Virus record (IMG/VR): IMGVR_UViG_3300030107_006512
Span: 1-27,608 of that record
Reading direction: 5' to 3' (one strand)
DNA from: a virus
DNA: 27,608 nt
Position 1 is the stretch's first letter, and every line of letters starts with the position of its first letter. Positions 1 to 6,791 of the stretch are shown here, piece by piece. A program made the translations under genes and the position numbers. The notes beneath the pieces were generated by a model. The model made no database searches, was not told where the DNA came from, and saw nothing but the letters and a program-made list of their open reading frames with translations.

Positions 1-159
1 ACAAGGTAATTTTGTAAGTGTATCTTTCATAATATTGTACACTTCATCATGATTATAAGTACAAGTTTTACCATTTTTGAATTCAACATTAATAGTTGTG
101 TTTTTACCTATTAGTGATTTTCTGATTACAAATCTTTTAGAGTTAATAGTGTTTTTCAT
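1..159 (-). CDS. N-terminal fragment of a leftward phage protein of unknown function
   Basis: An ATG on the minus strand at 159-157 opens 53 uninterrupted codons that run off the left edge, so only the N-terminus is present. The peptide begins MKNTINSKRFVIRK and is basic at first, then reads like a small alpha/beta protein (NVEFKNGKTCTY, then a helix around HDEVYNIMKDTL). There is no signal peptide or membrane segment. I do not recognise the family. Its leader, 160-230 read leftward, is A-rich with repeated aactaataac units and no Shine-Dalgarno sequence, like the leaders of the rightward genes. It is the only gene transcribed leftward, so it probably begins another module (replication or early genes) diverging from the virion module. 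Confidence 0.6.
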   Translation of the reverse strand, partial: MKNTINSKRFVIRKSLIGKNTTINVEFKNGKTCTYNHDEVYNIMKDTLTKLPC

Positions 160-367
160 AATTTTAAATTTTAAGTTATTAATTGTTATTAGTTATTAGT
201 TGTTTATTATATTATCAATTGTTATTAGTATTAACGTTCGAAAGTGTTAGTTTGTTTAGTGTGTGACAAAGTGTCATATGAGTTGGACAAACTGTCATAG
301 TATGTCATACTGTCATATATTATATGTCATATTGTCATATTAGAATATTAAGTGATATATTAGTAAT
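160..367. promoter_or_regulatory. Divergent intergenic control region
   Basis: A gene-free stretch of about 208 bases lies between the leftward gene and the first possible rightward ORF. The left half is the A/T-rich leader of the leftward gene. The right half is filled with TGTCATA repeats. Any promoters for the two divergent transcription units should lie here or in 560-891. I could not pick out a convincing Bacteroidetes-type TAnnTTTG promoter by eye. Confidence 0.5.
264..339 (+). repeat. Six TGTCATA iterons with one TGACA-aag-TGTCA inverted copy
   Basis: Exact TGTCATA copies start at 272, 293, 303, 311, 325 and 333. The first is preceded by TGACA at 264-268, making the perfect inverted repeat TGACA-aag-TGTCA (264-276). 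Start-to-start spacings are 21, 10, 8, 14 and 8 bases, so this is a cluster of binding-site-like words rather than a tandem repeat. Such clusters in a divergent intergenic region usually bind a repressor, activator or replication initiator. Which of these applies is not shown by the sequence. Confidence 0.7.
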
Positions 368-559
368 ATGAATGAGAATATAAATAATGAAGTTAATGAA
401 GTTAATAATGATTTAATTATTATATCTTTTAAGGGAGGCATAGTTATAAGTATTTATTTGTTACATAGTTATTATCAATATAAATTCGTATTAACTTTCG
501 TAGAAAAAAAGATAAAAAATAAATTAGTAAATATAAGAAAATTCTGTATATATACATGA
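368..559 (+). CDS. Doubtful small protein, 63 aa
   Basis: This is an open frame with ATG start, just downstream of the TGTCATA repeats. It encodes an Asn/Glu-rich N-terminus (MNENINNEVNEVNNDL), a hydrophobic stretch at about residues 16-33, and a Lys-rich end. I do not recognise a family. The composition is what random AT-rich DNA produces, and the region around it is dense in regulatory-looking repeats, so it may not be a gene. In favour are the divergent position and a leader ending in an A/T-rich stretch before the ATG. I keep it as a low-confidence candidate, perhaps a small membrane or early-expressed peptide. Confidence 0.3.
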   Translation: MNENINNEVNEVNNDLIIISFKGGIVISIYLLHSYYQYKFVLTFVEKKIKNKLVNIRKFCIYT

Positions 560-586
560 AAAAGCTATAAAAAAAGGGGCGGAGGC

Positions 587-790
587 ATGAAAAAAAACGA
601 TTTTACTAGGAAAAGAAGGAAAAAAAAGGGAGGGGGGACGCTACACGTCTCTATTTGTAACAACTTTTTTAGATCTGAGCAATGTACCGGTACATATAAT
701 GAGAAGGTACCTTTATATCTCCCGCCCTTAATGATAATATACTACGTATATTATCTAGATAGGAGTAATATATATATAATAGATTTATAA
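587..790 (+). CDS. Doubtful small basic protein, 67 aa
   Basis: The ATG at 587 follows a GGAGG that ends only two bases before it, too close for a normal Shine-Dalgarno interaction. The peptide starts with a very basic run (MKKNDFTRKRRKKKGGG) and continues with no recognisable domain. Three perfect palindromes (682-695, 704-713, 733-755) lie inside the frame. This suggests the DNA is constrained as a regulatory or structured element and the open frame is accidental. If real, the basic N-terminus would suit nucleic-acid binding, but nothing else supports that. Confidence 0.2.
   Translation: MKKNDFTRKRRKKKGGGTLHVSICNNFFRSEQCTGTYNEKVPLYLPPLMIIYYVYYLDRSNIYIIDL
682..695. repeat. 14-bp perfect palindrome ATGTACCGGTACAT
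   Basis: The sequence ATGTACCGGTACAT equals its own reverse complement. It is GC-rich at the centre, which is uncommon here, and lies 50 bases upstream of a longer dyad. Its size fits a homodimer operator, but no function is shown. Confidence 0.6.
704..713. repeat. 10-bp palindrome AAGGTACCTT
   Basis: This perfect palindrome lies nine bases after the 14-bp palindrome and shares its GGTACC/GTAC core. Alone it could be chance; with its two neighbours it adds to a cluster. Confidence 0.45.
733..755. promoter_or_regulatory. 23-bp perfect dyad, candidate operator
   Basis: GATAATATAC at 733-742 and GTATATTATC at 746-755 are exact reverse complements separated by TAC. Ten-base perfect arms with a 3-base centre are typical of operators bound by helix-turn-helix dimers. 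A 3-nt loop makes a stable RNA hairpin possible but tight. It lies about 140 bases upstream of the first fibre gene. Confidence 0.55.
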
Positions 791-891
791 ATTACACGTA
801 TATTTCAGTATTTACACAATTCTAGCAATTATTTATGTAAAAAATTAAAATAACCTGTAAGTATATCTATAGACAAACACAAGAATAAGAT

Positions 892-1437
892 ATGGCACAA
901 ATAATATCATACCCAAAGGGAACCCCAAAAACTGGAGACTATTTATTAGGAATAGAAACCTCCACTGCAGGAGCACCTATTAATCCCACTAAAAGATTTA
1001 AGATTAGTGATGTAATTAATTCAGCTGCAGGAGTAGTTGAGAGTACTGTTACTGTAAGTAATGCGGAATGGTTAGCTTTAAATGGAGCTCCTAAAACTTT
1101 AATAGCAGCGCCTGGTGCTAATAAAGCAATAAAAGTAACTGAATTATCAATATTTTTTGATTATGGTACAACTAATTTCACATTTGCTGGGAATATAATA
1201 GTTGAAATAAATTCAGGAGGAAGTGCTCAGTTAGGAATAGTAACATCATTTGACAGTCCTTTAGCTGCGGATACTATATATAGTTTACCTGTAACTGGTG
1301 GTGCAAGCAATGGTATAAAACTAGCTACAAACACAGCTTTGATTTTATCAACAAGTGGTGGTGGTGGTGCTACCGGTGGTGATGGTGTTGTAAAAGTTAA
1401 AATGAGATACGAAATATTAGACACTACTAATTTTTAA
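892..1437 (+). CDS. Fibre-type virion protein, 181 aa, with shared N-terminal docking motif
   Basis: This is the first certain gene of the rightward module. It starts MAQIISYPKGTPKTGDYLLG, and residues 1-42 contain a pattern (SYP, then D-x-L-x-x-x-T, then NPTKR) also found at the start of the next gene. The rest is rich in Gly, Ser, Thr and Ala with alternating hydrophobic residues, as expected for beta-structured virion proteins, and has a Gly-rich loop near residue 155. It is short for a complete fibre, so it may be a fibre base, a small head or tail fibre, or an adaptor. The gene ends three bases before the next start, so the two are very likely co-transcribed. The exact role is inferred from composition and position. 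Confidence 0.7.
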   Translation: MAQIISYPKGTPKTGDYLLGIETSTAGAPINPTKRFKISDVINSAAGVVESTVTVSNAEWLALNGAPKTLIAAPGANKAIKVTELSIFFDYGTTNFTFAGNIIVEINSGGSAQLGIVTSFDSPLAADTIYSLPVTGGASNGIKLATNTALILSTSGGGGATGGDGVVKVKMRYEILDTTNF

Positions 1438-1440
1438 AAA

Positions 1441-2757
1441 ATGCCTATAATATATTCATATCCTGTTACCAATGATTTGAGTGACGATGATTTGTTTATA
1501 ATAACTGATACTGATAGTACAACAACTAATCCTACAAGATCTTTAGCATTAGGTAATTTAGTAAAGTACGTAAAGGAATCAGCTGGTCCAGGAGTAGGTA
1601 CACAAAATAGAATACCTAAATTTAAAAATACTGGAACTACTACATTAGACGATTCAATATTATTACAAAACGCATTGGCAACAAGCGTAGCTGTTGATGG
1701 TGATTTAACCTTTGCTGACAATAAAAAAATATTATTAGGTAGTTCTTCAGATTTACAATTATATCATAATGCAACTGATAGTTTAATAGAAAACAGTACA
1801 GGAGATATAGATATTATTAATAAGGCTACTGATAAAAATGTAACAATTCAAGCTACTAGTGATCATACTGGAGTAGATGTTACAGATCAATATTTAGCTT
1901 TATTACCAACTTTTATCTCAACAGCTACTAATCCAGGTGCTTTATTTATATATAAAGATGTGTTAATGGCTTCTGATGATTTAAAAATCAGAATGGGTGC
2001 TAGTCAAGATTTAGAAATATATCATGATGGCAGTAATTCTTATATAGCTGAAACAGGAACTGGAAGATTAATAATTTCTGGTGGTTCAGATGTTCAAATC
2101 CAATCACCGGCGGGTGAAATAATGGGTGATTTTAATGGTAACAATAGTGTTGATTTATATTATAATAATGTAAAGAAATTTGAAACTACAAGTACAGGTA
2201 TTACCGTAACAGGTACACAATCATCTTTTTCAGGACAAGTCACAATACCAACAACTCCTGTAGCATCCACTGATGCAGCATCAAAAGCATATGTAGATAG
2301 TTTAACAGCAAGAAAAATATTTACCTCAACATCGTTAGATACAACCACTGATTATAATACAACTGGTGTTCAAACTCCTATAGTTTGGGATTCAGAAATC
2401 ATAAAAGATAGTATATATACACATGACAATGCTGTAAATCCTGAACAGGTTACAGTTACTGAAGCAGGAACTTATCGCGTATACGCAATGTTAACAGCAA
2501 CGACACCCTCGCAAAGAGTTCAAGTTTTATTAAGAATAGCGGTTAATGGAACTGCTACAGGTAGAATAGGAGCAGGTATGTATATAAGAAATCAAAACGC
2601 TATTACAGAGTCATCTGGTATTATAGAAGAAACAATAGTATTAAGTGCAAACGATATTATAACAATAACTGGTGAAAGAGGAGGTAATTCTTCCGGAGCT
2701 AGTGGTACCCAAGGAGTATCAGGGGCATCATTTTTTAGTATAGAAAAAATAGCTTAA
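1441..2757 (+). CDS. Tail fibre / receptor-binding protein with C1q/TNF-like C-terminus
   Basis: Three regions can be seen in these 438 residues. Residues 1-45 repeat the docking motif of the preceding gene (IIYSYP, DDDLFIITDT, NPTRS). Residues 90-270 hold two shaft-like repeats centred on LQLYHNATDSLIE and LEIYHDGSNSYIA, ending in the common phage fibre motif DAASKAYVDSL. From about residue 285 a beta-rich domain with EAGTYRVYAMLTA and VQVLLRIAVNG looks like the TNF/C1q jelly roll that often caps receptor-binding fibres. A trimer with an N-terminal anchor and a distal adhesin is the likely form. There is no S74 chaperone domain, so folding help may come from elsewhere. Fibre identity is well supported; the jelly-roll call is moderate. 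Confidence 0.8.
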   Translation: MPIIYSYPVTNDLSDDDLFIITDTDSTTTNPTRSLALGNLVKYVKESAGPGVGTQNRIPKFKNTGTTTLDDSILLQNALATSVAVDGDLTFADNKKILLGSSSDLQLYHNATDSLIENSTGDIDIINKATDKNVTIQATSDHTGVDVTDQYLALLPTFISTATNPGALFIYKDVLMASDDLKIRMGASQDLEIYHDGSNSYIAETGTGRLIISGGSDVQIQSPAGEIMGDFNGNNSVDLYYNNVKKFETTSTGITVTGTQSSFSGQVTIPTTPVASTDAASKAYVDSLTARKIFTSTSLDTTTDYNTTGVQTPIVWDSEIIKDSIYTHDNAVNPEQVTVTEAGTYRVYAMLTATTPSQRVQVLLRIAVNGTATGRIGAGMYIRNQNAITESSGIIEETIVLSANDIITITGERGGNSSGASGTQGVSGASFFSIEKIA

Positions 2758-2790
2758 GTAAAAAATTTAAAAAACAAGTAATAATAACAA
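2757..2790 (+). repeat. Copy 2 of an AT-rich intergenic element
   Basis: The 34 bases starting AGTAAAAAA right after the fibre stop match 28 of 34 positions with those at 11931-11964 after the holin gene. Looser similarity exists at 837-867. It lies at a gene boundary where a new transcript could start. Low complexity weakens the case. Confidence 0.3.
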
Positions 2791-2844
2791 TATACCTGCT
2801 CGGTTAAGAGCATAAAACCAAATATAAACTTAAAACCAAATATT

Positions 2845-3135
2845 ATGACGTTTTATTATCAGACTAGAACGTGGAATAGTCAACCACAGGTTTCTGAACA
2901 AACCAAAGAGCTATGGAAACACATAGCGGATAAGAAAAACTGGAGGATAGTTCAACTACCCAACGGTTTTTATCAAACCGAGTACCAAGACCTCGAAAAA
3001 AAAGATACTTGGCACGATGTAACAAGGCGTGAAACCGTTGAAGGAGCTGAAGCAGCTATCGACTCATCAGTTGATCATTATGCTAAAAAGCTCGAATATA
3101 TAAGCGGGCCGAAAGTCGTGAAAACCTTTAAATAA
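2845..3135 (+). CDS. Conserved-looking small phage protein, 96 aa, unknown function
   Basis: The protein starts MTFYYQTRTWNSQPQVSEQT and continues with a Trp/Tyr-rich segment (WRIVQLPNGFYQTEY) that looks like a small beta-hairpin, followed by a helix (VEGAEAAIDSSVDHYAKKLE). There is no signal peptide or membrane span. I do not recognise the family. It lies between the fibre genes and groEL, 31 bases before the chaperonin start, and probably shares its transcript. Base composition is less AT-biased than in the flanking genes. A role in virion assembly is a guess from position only. Confidence 0.6.
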   Translation: MTFYYQTRTWNSQPQVSEQTKELWKHIADKKNWRIVQLPNGFYQTEYQDLEKKDTWHDVTRRETVEGAEAAIDSSVDHYAKKLEYISGPKVVKTFK

Positions 3136-3166
3136 CATAAAATAAAATCTAATTAAATTAAATACT

Positions 3167-4711
3167 ATGATTGTTAAAAATCTAAATTTTGGCACAGATG
3201 CCAGAGATCAGGTATTTAAAGGTATAGAAAAACTCACTAACGCTGTTAGCTCCACATTAGGGGCTAGCGGCAAGTGTGTAATACTAGAAGATGCTAAAGG
3301 AAATCCAACTATTACTAAAGATGGTGTAACTGTAGCAGATTCTATTATACTTTTAGATCCAGTAGAAAATATGGGTGCTACTTTAATTAAAGAAGCAGCA
3401 CGTAAAACAGTAAAAGAAGCCGGGGACGGAACAACTACAGCTACTCTATTAGCACATGCTGTATTAAAAGAAGCATATTCAAACATTGATAAAACAAATA
3501 CTAGAGATATAAAAGAAGGTATTTTATCAGGAGTAGAAAAAGTAGTTAAATATTTAGAAAAAAATAGTGTACCTGTTTCAGGAGATATGATAGATCAAAT
3601 TGCTACAATATCCACAAACAATGATAAAGAATTAGGTAAATTAATAGGAGATGCTTTTAGAGCCGTAGGTCAAACAGGTGTTGTAATAATGGAACCATCT
3701 ACTGCTGGTGAAACTAAAGTAGAAGTAGTAGAAGGTGTAGAATACAATAAAGGACTTTTAAATCCTAATTTTATTACCGATAAAGAAAAAAATATTTGTG
3801 AATTAAATAATCCTTTAGTAATGATTGTTGATTCAAGAATTGATTCAATAAGACAAATACAAAGTGTATTAGAAAAAATCATAAAAACTAATAAATCATT
3901 ATTAATTATAGGAGAAGTAGATCCTGCTGTTTTATCAGGATTAGTAATGAATAAAATAAAGGGTACTATTAAAGTAAATGTAATTGATCCACCAGCTTTT
4001 GGATTAAGACGTAAAGAAATTTTAGAAGATTTAGCATTACTTACAAATTCACAAATAATAGACGAAGGTTTAGGAGATGATTTAAATACAATACAACTTG
4101 ACTACCTAGGTACTTGCTTAAAATCAACTACTAGTAATGATCAAACTATAATTCAAATAGAGGAAACAACTGAAGAAGTTGATAAAATAATTTCTAAAAT
4201 CAAAAAAGATTTAAAGAAAAAATTAAAACCTCATGAAGTAATAGGATTAGAGCATAGATTAAAAAGATTAAGTGCTAAAGTTGCTATAGTTAAAGTAGGT
4301 GCAAATTCAGATATTGAATTAAAAGAAAAACAAGATAGAATAGAAGATGCTATCTGTGCTACAAAAGCCGCTATTAAAGAAGGTATAGTATCAGGTGGAG
4401 GTGTTGCGTTATTAAACGCCGCTCTTAATACAAATGAAGAGAATATAGGAGAAGAAATATTAAGTAGAGCAATTTTAGCTCCATTTAAAACGATTCTAGA
4501 AAATGCTGGTATACAGCCTACAACTCCAGAAAAAGAAGGTTTTGGAATAGACGTGGTTACGGGAAATATGGTACATATGATTGATACTGGTATTATTGAC
4601 CCACTATTAGTTACTAAAAGCGCTTTAACTAACGCGGCTTCAGTAGCAGCTACTATTTTATCAACTGATTGTGTAATTAATAACATTAGAGTAGATGAAA
4701 GCAGTAGGTAG
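3167..4711 (+). CDS. groEL: Phage-encoded chaperonin GroEL (Cpn60)
   Basis: GroEL forms ATP-driven ring complexes that fold proteins in the cytoplasm. This 514-residue protein aligns along the whole family. It keeps ITKDGVTVA with Asp52, AGDGTTTAT with Asp87, the SGGGVALL loop (409-416) and RIEDAICAT with Asp394, equivalent to E. coli Asp398. The ATPase core therefore looks intact. In the apical domain, EGVEYNKGLLNPNF places Leu197 and Asn201 where E. coli has the substrate/GroES-binding Tyr199 and Tyr203, while the following Phe is kept. The C-terminus stops at VDESSR without the flexible GGM-repeat tail, which explains much of the shorter length (E. coli 548). The gene overlaps groES, placed downstream, by 17 bases. 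It probably folds capsid, fibre or other phage proteins. Confidence 0.96.
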   Translation: MIVKNLNFGTDARDQVFKGIEKLTNAVSSTLGASGKCVILEDAKGNPTITKDGVTVADSIILLDPVENMGATLIKEAARKTVKEAGDGTTTATLLAHAVLKEAYSNIDKTNTRDIKEGILSGVEKVVKYLEKNSVPVSGDMIDQIATISTNNDKELGKLIGDAFRAVGQTGVVIMEPSTAGETKVEVVEGVEYNKGLLNPNFITDKEKNICELNNPLVMIVDSRIDSIRQIQSVLEKIIKTNKSLLIIGEVDPAVLSGLVMNKIKGTIKVNVIDPPAFGLRRKEILEDLALLTNSQIIDEGLGDDLNTIQLDYLGTCLKSTTSNDQTIIQIEETTEEVDKIISKIKKDLKKKLKPHEVIGLEHRLKRLSAKVAIVKVGANSDIELKEKQDRIEDAICATKAAIKEGIVSGGGVALLNAALNTNEENIGEEILSRAILAPFKTILENAGIQPTTPEKEGFGIDVVTGNMVHMIDTGIIDPLLVTKSALTNAASVAATILSTDCVINNIRVDESSR

Positions 4712-4955
4712 AAATTTAATTATACAAAAAATAGAAGAAGGAACCACTCAAACTGATGGAGGATTATTTTTAAATAAAAATGATCGTAGTGATATTAGAT
4801 ATATAGAAGCAGTTGTATTATCAGTTGGTGAAGAAGTAGGTGGTTTAAAAGAAAAAGATAAAATATTTTATGATAGACACGCTGGGCATCAAATTGAAAT
4901 AGATGATTCTATTTATCATGTGATTAAAGCGCAAGACGTCGTCGTTGTTTTATGA
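4695..4955 (+). CDS. groES: Phage-encoded co-chaperonin GroES (Cpn10)
   Basis: GroES caps the GroEL ring. The 86 residues show the family order: MKAVGRNLIIQKI first strand, a mobile loop at about 15-32 with GGLFL in place of the E. coli GGIVL tripeptide, VVLSVG, KEKDKIFYD, and a DVVVVL C-terminal strand. It is about ten residues shorter than the bacterial protein. The start lies inside groEL (4695, overlap 17 bases), so translation may depend on ribosomes finishing groEL. The stop overlaps the next start as ATGA (4952-4955). The order groEL then groES reverses the usual bacterial operon. A hydrophobic mobile loop fits binding to the adjacent phage GroEL or to the host's. Confidence 0.93.
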   Translation: MKAVGRNLIIQKIEEGTTQTDGGLFLNKNDRSDIRYIEAVVLSVGEEVGGLKEKDKIFYDRHAGHQIEIDDSIYHVIKAQDVVVVL

Positions 4956-5398
4956 AAAGGCTATCGGCAGGAGATTTAAAAGATCTCAATCTGCTTAAAC
5001 ACTATCGCATTATCCGTAAGTGGGCTTGTAAAAACAACGGCTTAACAGATGCTGAGCTGGAATTATTAATATATTTAGATTGTGTGGATATGTTTACTAT
5101 TGATGATTTTAAAATAGGTACATATTCATATAGTTGGAATAATAGACGTTGGAACAAATTAATACAAAATGATTGGATAGTAGTTTGGAGACATCGAAAT
5201 AGAACAACACAAAAATATAATATTTATAAAATTTCTTTTAAAGGTAAACAATTAATACAAAGAATTTACCGTATAATGCTAGGGGAAGATGATATACCTA
5301 CTAGTGAAAGAAGAAATAAAATAATGAAAGGAAATACATATATGGATAAAGTTTTACAAACATCTATATATAATGTAAATAAAGATAAAAACAGATAA
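4952..5398 (+). CDS. Winged-helix-like protein, 148 aa
   Basis: The gene begins in a 4-base ATGA overlap with groES, so it belongs to the chaperonin operon and is probably translationally coupled. Residues 10-110 read as a winged helix: an N-terminal helix (HYRIIRKWACKNNGLT), a helix-turn-helix (DAELELLIYLDCVDMFTIDDF, then WNNRRWNKLIQNDWI) and a basic two-stranded wing (VVWRHRNRTTQKYNIYKIS), followed by a helix and a Lys/Arg-rich tail. This resembles MarR-type or replication-initiator winged helices. It could regulate the late operon or bind a dyad such as that at 733-755, but no partner is shown. No enzymatic motif is visible. The fold call is moderately sure and the function unknown. Confidence 0.7.
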   Translation: MKRLSAGDLKDLNLLKHYRIIRKWACKNNGLTDAELELLIYLDCVDMFTIDDFKIGTYSYSWNNRRWNKLIQNDWIVVWRHRNRTTQKYNIYKISFKGKQLIQRIYRIMLGEDDIPTSERRNKIMKGNTYMDKVLQTSIYNVNKDKNR

Positions 5399-5399
5399 T

Positions 5400-6059
5400 A
5401 TGGCAATAGGTACAGCATCAACTCTTTCTTCCGGCTCTGGTCAGAATATGAACACGGGTATTATGCCTTTTGTACCAGGAAGTGGTTTTGGACAAAATAT
5501 GATTTCTCAAGCAGCACAAGCGGTTCAAGCAATTAAAGATACAAAAGCTCCTAATGAAGGTTCAGGTGGATTACTTGGTGAAATTGAAAAACTAGAACAA
5601 TTAATAAACTCAAGAGGTGGAAAAGGTGGGTTTCTAGGTACAGCTTTACAAAGATCTTTAGATACTAAAATAGAAGAATATAATAATAATGCATTAAGAA
5701 CAGGTGGTCGTAAATATGGTGAAGCTGTTGATGATGAAAATTATTTAGCAAGAGTAGCTAAAAGAAGAGCCTCTTTTGAAGCAATGAATAGTGCAGAAAC
5801 AGAACCAACTTCTACTTTAGGAGTAGTACCGGCTCAATTTCAAGGAGAAACATTAGAAGAAAACAATACAAATATGAGTTTACAATCTCCAGGCGTTGAT
5901 ACAATGTCAGCTGCAAATAACACAGTTATAGGTGGAGTACCTGTAAGCACAGTAGGTGGTGGTTTTTCACCTAATACAACTAATACATCTAAAGGCATAT
6001 ATGGTAATGCTTTTGACAGACAAAGAGCATTTAAAAAACCATTAATAAAACTAACATAA
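5400..6059 (+). CDS. Low-complexity virion-associated-type protein, 219 aa, unknown
   Basis: The start follows the previous stop by one base (TAATATG). The protein is rich in Gly, Ser, Asn and Thr, with a predicted helix around residues 34-46 (ISQAAQAVQAIKD), another at about 58-70 and a charged helix near residues 85-130 (ARVAKRRASFEAM). The C-terminal third is disordered-looking (NTTNTSKG) and ends with a basic RQRAFKKPLIKL. This is the look of internal or minor virion proteins, but I recognise no family. Its place between the chaperonin operon and structural genes suggests a virion or assembly role. Co-transcription is likely given the one-base spacing. Confidence 0.6.
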   Translation: MAIGTASTLSSGSGQNMNTGIMPFVPGSGFGQNMISQAAQAVQAIKDTKAPNEGSGGLLGEIEKLEQLINSRGGKGGFLGTALQRSLDTKIEEYNNNALRTGGRKYGEAVDDENYLARVAKRRASFEAMNSAETEPTSTLGVVPAQFQGETLEENNTNMSLQSPGVDTMSAANNTVIGGVPVSTVGGGFSPNTTNTSKGIYGNAFDRQRAFKKPLIKLT

Positions 6060-6071
6060 AAATAAATTATT

Positions 6072-6290
6072 ATGCACAATAAAAAATATGATCCATCAAT
6101 GGAAAAATTAAAACCAGGAACTAAAGTTGGTATAGTAGGAGAATCTCATATATGGGATGGACCTCTAGATCAAGTAGGTAGGCCTCATGGTAAAGGTTGG
6201 AGCGCTGGTATTACAGGGATGCAAATATTAAAAGCACCTTCAATGTACAAAGCCGGCCCAATAACGCAAAATGCAAAAGAATATAAATAA
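6072..6290 (+). CDS. Small hypothetical protein, 72 aa
   Basis: The protein reads MHNKKYDPSMEKLKPGTKVG then GESHIWDGPLDQVGRPHGKGW and ends NAKEYK. It is rich in Gly, Pro and Lys, without a predicted membrane span or a motif I know. The start is preceded by aaaataaatt, the usual A/T leader, and the gene lies 12 bases after its neighbour. Context in a run of closely spaced genes supports it being expressed. Function unknown. Confidence 0.55.
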   Translation: MHNKKYDPSMEKLKPGTKVGIVGESHIWDGPLDQVGRPHGKGWSAGITGMQILKAPSMYKAGPITQNAKEYK

Positions 6291-6307
6291 TAAATTAAAA
6301 CTTAAAC

Positions 6308-6790
6308 ATGGCAAATAATCAACCATTTAGTTCGGTCCCAGTTATTCCTAGTGATACATTGAATATTCCTCAACCTGGAATTATAACTTCTGGAACAAAT
6401 TCTACAGTAGGTACTGTTTTAACAGATGCAGCTCAGGATTTTTTACCTAGCACTACCAATGCAAATGGATATAATATCTCTGGAGGAGATGTTGTATATG
6501 CTGGTGGCGCTATAGACCAAATTGAATCAGTAAGATCAATTACTACTCTTACAATGAGTACAAGTACAGCTGCCGCTACTTATGATATATATAAAGGTAA
6601 TCTTGATGGTGAGACTGCTTTTACTTTATTTGTAGGTACTGGAGGTGCGGGTTCTACATTAAAACTAAGAACCCCAGCAGGAGATGATGTAACACTTAAT
6701 AATATTCCTGATTCTTCATTTATTCCTTTACAAGCTATTAGAGTTTTCGCAACGGGAACAACTTGTAGTGATATTTTAGCACTTAACTAA
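6308..6790 (+). CDS. Beta-rich virion structural protein, 160 aa
   Basis: The N-terminus reads FSSVPVIPSDTLNIPQPGII, and the body has repeated small-residue beta patterns (GDVVYAGG, TTLTMSTS, TLKLRTPAGDDVTL). The end, IPLQAIRVFATGTTCSDILAL, follows a pattern I associate with small beta-barrel virion proteins of marine phages. That match is from memory of the style, not from a search. No transmembrane or enzymatic motif is visible. It likely decorates the head or forms part of a fibre or spike base. The next gene starts one base after the stop, so the two are probably made together. Confidence 0.6.
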   Translation: MANNQPFSSVPVIPSDTLNIPQPGIITSGTNSTVGTVLTDAAQDFLPSTTNANGYNISGGDVVYAGGAIDQIESVRSITTLTMSTSTAAATYDIYKGNLDGETAFTLFVGTGGAGSTLKLRTPAGDDVTLNNIPDSSFIPLQAIRVFATGTTCSDILALN

Positions 6791-6791
6791 A

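Larger units (their letters stand above)
560..891. promoter_or_regulatory. Palindrome-rich, G-patch-containing region upstream of the virion module
   Basis: These 332 bases precede the first certain rightward gene. They contain G-rich patches (576-585, 628-637) unlike the AT-rich surroundings, then three palindromes, and finally an A-rich leader. It is probably a control region for the fibre/structural transcription unit, but could also hold an origin or packaging site. Only the weak 67-aa frame at 587 overlaps it. Confidence 0.45.

Noticed and set aside
278-343. Short ORF within the TGTCATA repeats
   Set aside because: Twenty-one codons arising from the repeats themselves, with no leader.
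2797-2812. TGCTC-ggttaa-GAGCA stem resembling a tRNA D-arm or terminator
   Set aside because: The loop is short and no acceptor, anticodon or T-arm fits around it. There is no U-run after it, so neither a tRNA nor a terminator is supported.
4231-4686. Long open frame on the minus strand inside groEL
   Set aside because: It lies fully opposite a clear groEL sequence with intact family motifs. It is a shadow produced by the codon bias.
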